64,000 nucleotides of DNA from Tretioscincus oriximinensis (taxonomy: Eukaryota; Chordata; Lepidosauria; Squamata; Gymnophthalmidae), in assembly GCA_022410635.1 (NCBI GenBank), contig JAJVDF010000001.1, positions 10,335,700 through 10,399,699 of the forward strand. The letters run 5' to 3'. The notes below the pieces were generated by a model. It was given only the letters and a program-made list of their open reading frames with translations, was not told the DNA's origin and ran no database searches. Shown here piece after piece: positions 63,955-64,000 of this stretch (position 1 is the first letter of the stretch; each line of letters starts with the position of its first letter). A program made the position numbers and the translations under genes.

Positions 63955-64000
63955 TTAGGAAATCTGTCTGCAATATCTAGGTCTTTTCAGCCTTGAAAGA
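63955..64000 (+). mobile_element. Start of a CR1 fragment, cut by the window end
   Basis: CTAGGTCTTTTCAGCCTTGA matches the CR1 text CTAAGACTCTTCAGCCTCGA at 19154-19173. Confidence 0.55.

Overview
This window is intergenic or intronic DNA from a vertebrate, most likely a squamate reptile and possibly a gecko-like lizard (species not determined). The evidence is the repeat content. CR1 LINE 3' ends carry the reptile-type octamer tail (CATAAGAA repeated). There is a BovB (RTE) 3' end, fragments of L1, L2, R4-like and I/Vingi-like LINEs, and many tRNA-derived SINEs of the Sauria type. No exon of a cellular protein-coding gene could be recognised on either strand. The open frames are nearly all by-products of simple repeats, GC-rich DNA or transposons. 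Isolated single N bases are scattered throughout, and there are two assembly gaps (21133-21177 and 53953-54137).

Layout. Positions 1-6.6 kb are GC-rich in places, with purine tracts, long G and C runs, four copies of a palindromic element (my label P1) and several unique AT-rich blocks that look like conserved non-coding DNA (1200-1440, 4945-5215, 5400-5540). Positions 6.8-20 kb hold CR1 and SINE copies, a 1.85 kb decayed LINE with recognisable reverse transcriptase (11990-13840, minus strand) and a cluster of short tandem repeat modules near 17.4-17.8 kb. A CpG island lies at 20395-21080, with a P1 copy about 25 bp away. At 21.4-22.4 kb a CR1 has been hit by a SINE and by a Tc1/mariner-like composite containing a perfect 39 bp hairpin. 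From 22.7 to 27.2 kb there are SINE, L2, CR1 and three copies of a second palindromic family (P3). Positions 27.3-30.7 kb are repeat-poor and contain a perfect RFX-type X-box motif in a unique block. From 30.8 to 48.6 kb lie L2, CR1, SINEs with long TTC tails, L1, R4-like and BovB pieces plus several inverted-repeat elements. From 50 to 64 kb there are a GC-rich 256 bp hAT-like element, an unidentified broken ORF (53034-53590), a long GC-rich palindrome (about 55575-55922), two adjacent hAT-type elements with 8 bp target duplications (58587-59182 and 59215-59399) and decayed CR1.

The main theme is an unusual density of non-autonomous, near-fully palindromic DNA elements from at least eight families, several nested in one another. 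Which of these families are already catalogued cannot be decided without a repeat library search. Names P1, P1b, P2, P3, D4 and R-A are working labels used only here.
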